From NCBI RefSeq assembly GCF_943913055.1, contig NZ_CALTWS010000118.1, positions 1-8,731 of the forward strand: a stretch of 8,731 bases of DNA. Direction: 5' to 3'. The notes under the pieces are model-generated. The model saw only the letters and a program-made list of their open reading frames with translations, was not told where the DNA came from and did no database searches. A program made the translations under genes and the position numbers. This document shows, one piece after another, positions 6,785 to 8,731 of this stretch. The stretch is from an uncultured Brevundimonas sp. Lineage in GTDB: Bacteria > Pseudomonadota > Alphaproteobacteria > Caulobacterales > Caulobacteraceae. Position 1 is the first letter of the stretch, and each line of letters opens with the position of its first letter.

Positions 6785-6815
6785 CCCAACGCCCTGAGTG
6801 GAACCGTCTGAGGAC

Positions 6816-7928
6816 CTAGTCACACTTTGGCTTGAAGCGCTCATCGCTGTTCAAGGTACAGACACCGTCAATGCAATCGATTAGGTTGTTAGGGAAGCTG
6901 TCGGAGTCGTGGTCATATACCTGGAACCAGCCGCCGTCGTCCCAGACCGCGGTCGGCATGCCGAAACGTCTGGCATGAACGCTGTCGAAGCGCGTGTACC
7001 ATAGGCGGATGTTGTTGCAGTCCATGATCTCATAGCGGCTGCCCCATCCCACGCCCCATTCGCCGATGAAGATCGGCATGCCGCCGCCCGTCGTCGAAGC
7101 CCAATCGGCCATAATCTGCATCGGCGAAGCGATGTCCTCGTCCGTCCAGGGGTCGGCGTAGTCACCCTGATTGTCGCCACTGAATTCCCAGGGGCTGTAA
7201 TGGTGGAAGGTCGCCATGACATAGGGATCACTACCACCGCCGACAGCATCAATATCGGGCCAGGTCAGGGCCATCTCGTGTGCGCCGAACCACTGATTGC
7301 CACCGATGATGACGATGCGCCGGGGGTCTGTACGGCGGATGACTGTATAGGCCCGCCCCGTCATTTCGCGCAGGGTCTCGGGCGGCATGGGCTCTTTGTT
7401 CGAGAGATGCGGCTCGTTCAGGATTTCAAACATCAGGCGACCGTCGTGGTCGCCGAACAGGTCGCTGATGTCGGTCCACAACTGGGCCAGAACGGCTGCG
7501 TCGCCTGAATCCTTCAGCCGGCTCTCGTGGTGAGAGTTGATCACCACATGCAGGCCCGGCTGAGCGAGGGCGTAATCGATCACCGCAGTCAGTTCCGCCA
7601 GGCGCGGCGAGGCCCGGTCGATCCGGCCGGTCTCGGGATTGGCCAGGGTCGTGCCGCCGACAGCCTCCGTCCAAGTCACGGGGATGCGCACCGTTCGAAA
7701 GCCCCGCGCATAGTAGGCATCGATCTTGGGCCGGGCGACGTCCAGCGTCGGTGGGTGCTGGCTGTTGTCGAACATCTGGCCCAGGTTGAAGCCTTTGCCC
7801 ATGGTCTCTGCGGCCTGACGCGCTGTTGGGCGATTCGAGGCGAAGGCTGTGGTGCTGGCCCACATGCAGAGTGTCAGGATCGCCATGAAGGCTGCGACGT
7901 CTGGCCAGTACTTCCGTTCAGTCGACAT
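6816..7928 (-). CDS. Exported GH5-family glycoside hydrolase (cellulase-like)
   Basis: Secreted or periplasmic retaining glycanase of family GH5, about 370 residues, a single (beta/alpha)8 domain with no visible carbohydrate-binding module or linker. The N terminus is a signal peptide: a charged start, a hydrophobic core (roughly VAAFMAILTLCMWASTT), and an AFA cleavage site before SNRP. Family landmarks in order: GKGFNLG, GFRTVRIPVTW, INSHHE, then FEILNEPH with the acid/base Glu (residue 172 from this start) and IFIGEWG with the nucleophile Glu (residue 290). Four cysteines in the mature C-terminal part could form disulfides, fitting export. I chose ATG 7928 over the in-frame TTG at 7943 because GGGGG lies 5 bases upstream and it gives a normal signal peptide. 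Substrate (cellulose, beta-glucan, xyloglucan, mannan) is not decided by what I can see. Confidence 0.92.
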   Translation of the reverse strand: MSTERKYWPDVAAFMAILTLCMWASTTAFASNRPTARQAAETMGKGFNLGQMFDNSQHPPTLDVARPKIDAYYARGFRTVRIPVTWTEAVGGTTLANPETGRIDRASPRLAELTAVIDYALAQPGLHVVINSHHESRLKDSGDAAVLAQLWTDISDLFGDHDGRLMFEILNEPHLSNKEPMPPETLREMTGRAYTVIRRTDPRRIVIIGGNQWFGAHEMALTWPDIDAVGGGSDPYVMATFHHYSPWEFSGDNQGDYADPWTDEDIASPMQIMADWASTTGGGMPIFIGEWGVGWGSRYEIMDCNNIRLWYTRFDSVHARRFGMPTAVWDDGGWFQVYDHDSDSFPNNLIDCIDGVCTLNSDERFKPKCD

Positions 7929-7960
7929 CAATGCCCCCGCCAATCCCCACGTACGCGGCA

Positions 7961-7989
7961 GGGCAACAGGATGACAGCGCTGTCGTCAA
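7961..7989 (-). promoter_or_regulatory. Candidate GH5 promoter
   Basis: TTGACG (7989-7984) is a strong -35 and matches the -35 box described for Caulobacter housekeeping promoters. The -10 about 17 bases on (TTGCCC, 7966-7961) is poor. A second perfect palindrome, TCGCATGCGA (7990-7999), abuts the -35 on its upstream side. The box lies in the 95-base gap after the MFS gene, so GH5 probably has its own promoter. Confidence 0.35.
7973..7984. promoter_or_regulatory. LacI-type operator palindrome upstream of the GH5 gene
   Basis: GACAGCGCTGTC is a perfect 12-base palindrome with a central CG-type core, centred about 50 bases before the GH5 start. With flanks it reads TGACAGCGCTGTCG, one base off the symmetric TGACAGCGCTGTCA form typical of LacI-family sugar-regulator sites in Proteobacteria. 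It overlaps the 3' base of the minus-strand TTGACG box, where a bound repressor would block RNA polymerase. No LacI gene is in the window. Confidence 0.6.
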
Positions 7990-8023
7990 TCGCATGCGAA
8001 CGATCGCGCGAACACATCTCGTA

Positions 8024-8731
8024 TCAGCGGACCCGCCTCACGCCCAGAACAGCGAGGCCGCCGAACACAGCGAGCACGGCGGCGGTCATCATCAACTGCG
8101 GCCAGGACTGACGCTCTGGCCCCAGGGCGATCAAGGCCACGATCGGTGCCAAGACCGCAGGCAGGGTATTGGTCAGGTTCATGATCCCCAAATCGCGCGC
8201 CGTGTCCTGACGGGATGGAAGGACCTGGGCGACCAGGGCCGCGTCGACGGTCGTGTAAAGGCCGAAGCCTATGCCATACAGCCCATAGCCTATCAGGGGA
8301 CCGGGCCAGCCGGGCCAGACAGCAAAGACGATCAGGCCGCACGCCATCAGGCCGGCAGCCAGGAGAATGAACAGCTTGCGCCGGTTCAGGCGATCTGAAG
8401 CGAGGCCTCCCAGAAATCCCGATATCAGGATCAGGATCGTGGACAGGGTGATCAAGCGCGCCAGCCCACTCTCGACCGTGGTGCCGGGAAATTGCTCGGC
8501 ATAGCGCGCATGGTCGGCCAGATAGAACAGCATGTAGGCGTTCACGACGCTGGCCGCGATCTGCAGGCAGAAGCGTGAAAGCCAGGCAAATCCGAAGTCT
8601 CGGGACAATCGAAGTCTCGTTGTCGCCCGTTGTGCAACGGCTTTCAGCTGTGGATTGTCCGTATAGGTCAGGAGAAAGGGCAGCAGGCAAGCGACGACCA
8701 GCAGGCCCATCAAAGCCATTCTGGCCGTCGT
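8024..8731 (-). CDS. MFS transporter, C-terminal half, cut by window edge
   Basis: Inner-membrane secondary transporter; about 235 residues are visible, open to the window edge, covering roughly helices 6-12. The long polar stretch after the first visible helix (TDNPQLKAVAQRATTRLRLSRD) is the central cytoplasmic loop. SGFLGGLASDRLNRRK is the MFS signature loop repeated between helices 8 and 9. VNAYMLFYLADHARY, TTVDAALVAQVLPS and ARDLGIMNLTNTLP resemble the SLC45/GPH-like sugar transporters. An internal ATG at 8719 is not the start, since the frame continues upstream and the protein would lack half its helices. It is in the same direction as the GH5 gene, 95 bases apart, which suggests uptake of the oligosaccharides that the glycanase releases; substrate is inferred. 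Confidence 0.88.
   Translation of the reverse strand, partial: TTARMALMGLLVVACLLPFLLTYTDNPQLKAVAQRATTRLRLSRDFGFAWLSRFCLQIAASVVNAYMLFYLADHARYAEQFPGTTVESGLARLITLSTILILISGFLGGLASDRLNRRKLFILLAAGLMACGLIVFAVWPGWPGPLIGYGLYGIGFGLYTTVDAALVAQVLPSRQDTARDLGIMNLTNTLPAVLAPIVALIALGPERQSWPQLMMTAAVLAVFGGLAVLGVRRVR

Larger units (their letters stand above)
6456..6815. other. 360-base non-coding region with inverted repeats
   Basis: This lies downstream of the GH5 gene and upstream of the oxidoreductase. Short open frames exist on both strands (about 72 and 81 codons), but they are arginine/serine-rich or overlap the oxidoreductase start, and show no recognisable family, so I do not call a gene. The side near 6456-6490 has a minus-strand TATGAT box (6466-6461) and a 5-3-5 inverted repeat ATCGG-CTA-CCGAT (6472-6484), probably promoter/operator of the oxidoreductase. 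The part at 6676-6784 contains two strong stem-loops, listed separately. Between ~6490 and 6675 I see nothing identifiable. Confidence 0.55.

Noticed and set aside
7527..8111. 194-codon plus-strand open frame over GH5 and MFS ends
   Set aside because: It runs antisense to two recognised genes and across their promoter region, with no recognisable domain.

Overview
The window is GC-rich with strong G/C preference at third codon positions and GTG/TTG starts. Its proteins most resemble, from memory, those of Caulobacterales (Caulobacter/Brevundimonas type) or related Alphaproteobacteria. That placement is inference; there is no rRNA or tRNA gene to confirm it. It reads as an accessory carbohydrate-utilisation region with eight protein genes, two of them cut by the window edges. 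No tRNA, rRNA, CRISPR array, insertion sequence or phage gene was seen.

Layout. Positions 1-712 (minus) hold the first ~237 residues of a Na+/sugar symporter of the vSGLT type. An IclR-family regulator (906-1679, plus) is divergent from it across a 193-base promoter region. A two-gene operon follows on the plus strand: a XylB-like short-chain sugar 1-dehydrogenase (1807-2556) and, 5 bases later, a XylD-like IlvD/Edd sugar-acid dehydratase (2562-4346). A minus-strand SMP-30/XylC-like sugar lactonase (4343-5200) converges on it with overlapping stop codons. Upstream of the lactonase on the same strand is a YdgJ/IolW-type Gfo/Idh/MocA oxidoreductase (5334-6455). A 360-base non-coding stretch with two strong hairpin-forming inverted repeats separates this from an exported single-domain GH5 glycanase (6816-7928, minus). 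The window ends with the C-terminal half of an MFS sugar transporter (8024-8731, minus, partial).

How the genes work together. Symporter, dehydrogenase, lactonase and dehydratase are the consecutive steps of a non-phosphorylative oxidative sugar pathway: uptake, oxidation at C1 to the lactone, ring opening to the aldonate, and dehydration to a 2-keto-3-deoxy sugar acid. The three enzymes resemble the Caulobacter XylB/XylC/XylD set. The substrate could be D-xylose, D-galactose, L-arabinose or a related sugar; the sequence alone does not decide. The IclR protein is the likely local regulator. The enzymes that consume the 2-keto-3-deoxy acid are not in the window. The GH5 enzyme and MFS transporter look like a neighbouring polysaccharide/oligosaccharide module. 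It has a LacI-type palindrome at its promoter, so probably a separate regulator.

I found no clear evidence of a novel system. The most interesting unexplained signals are the nested inverted repeat before the dehydrogenase, the LacI-type operator before the GH5 gene, and the structured intergenic repeat at 6676-6784.
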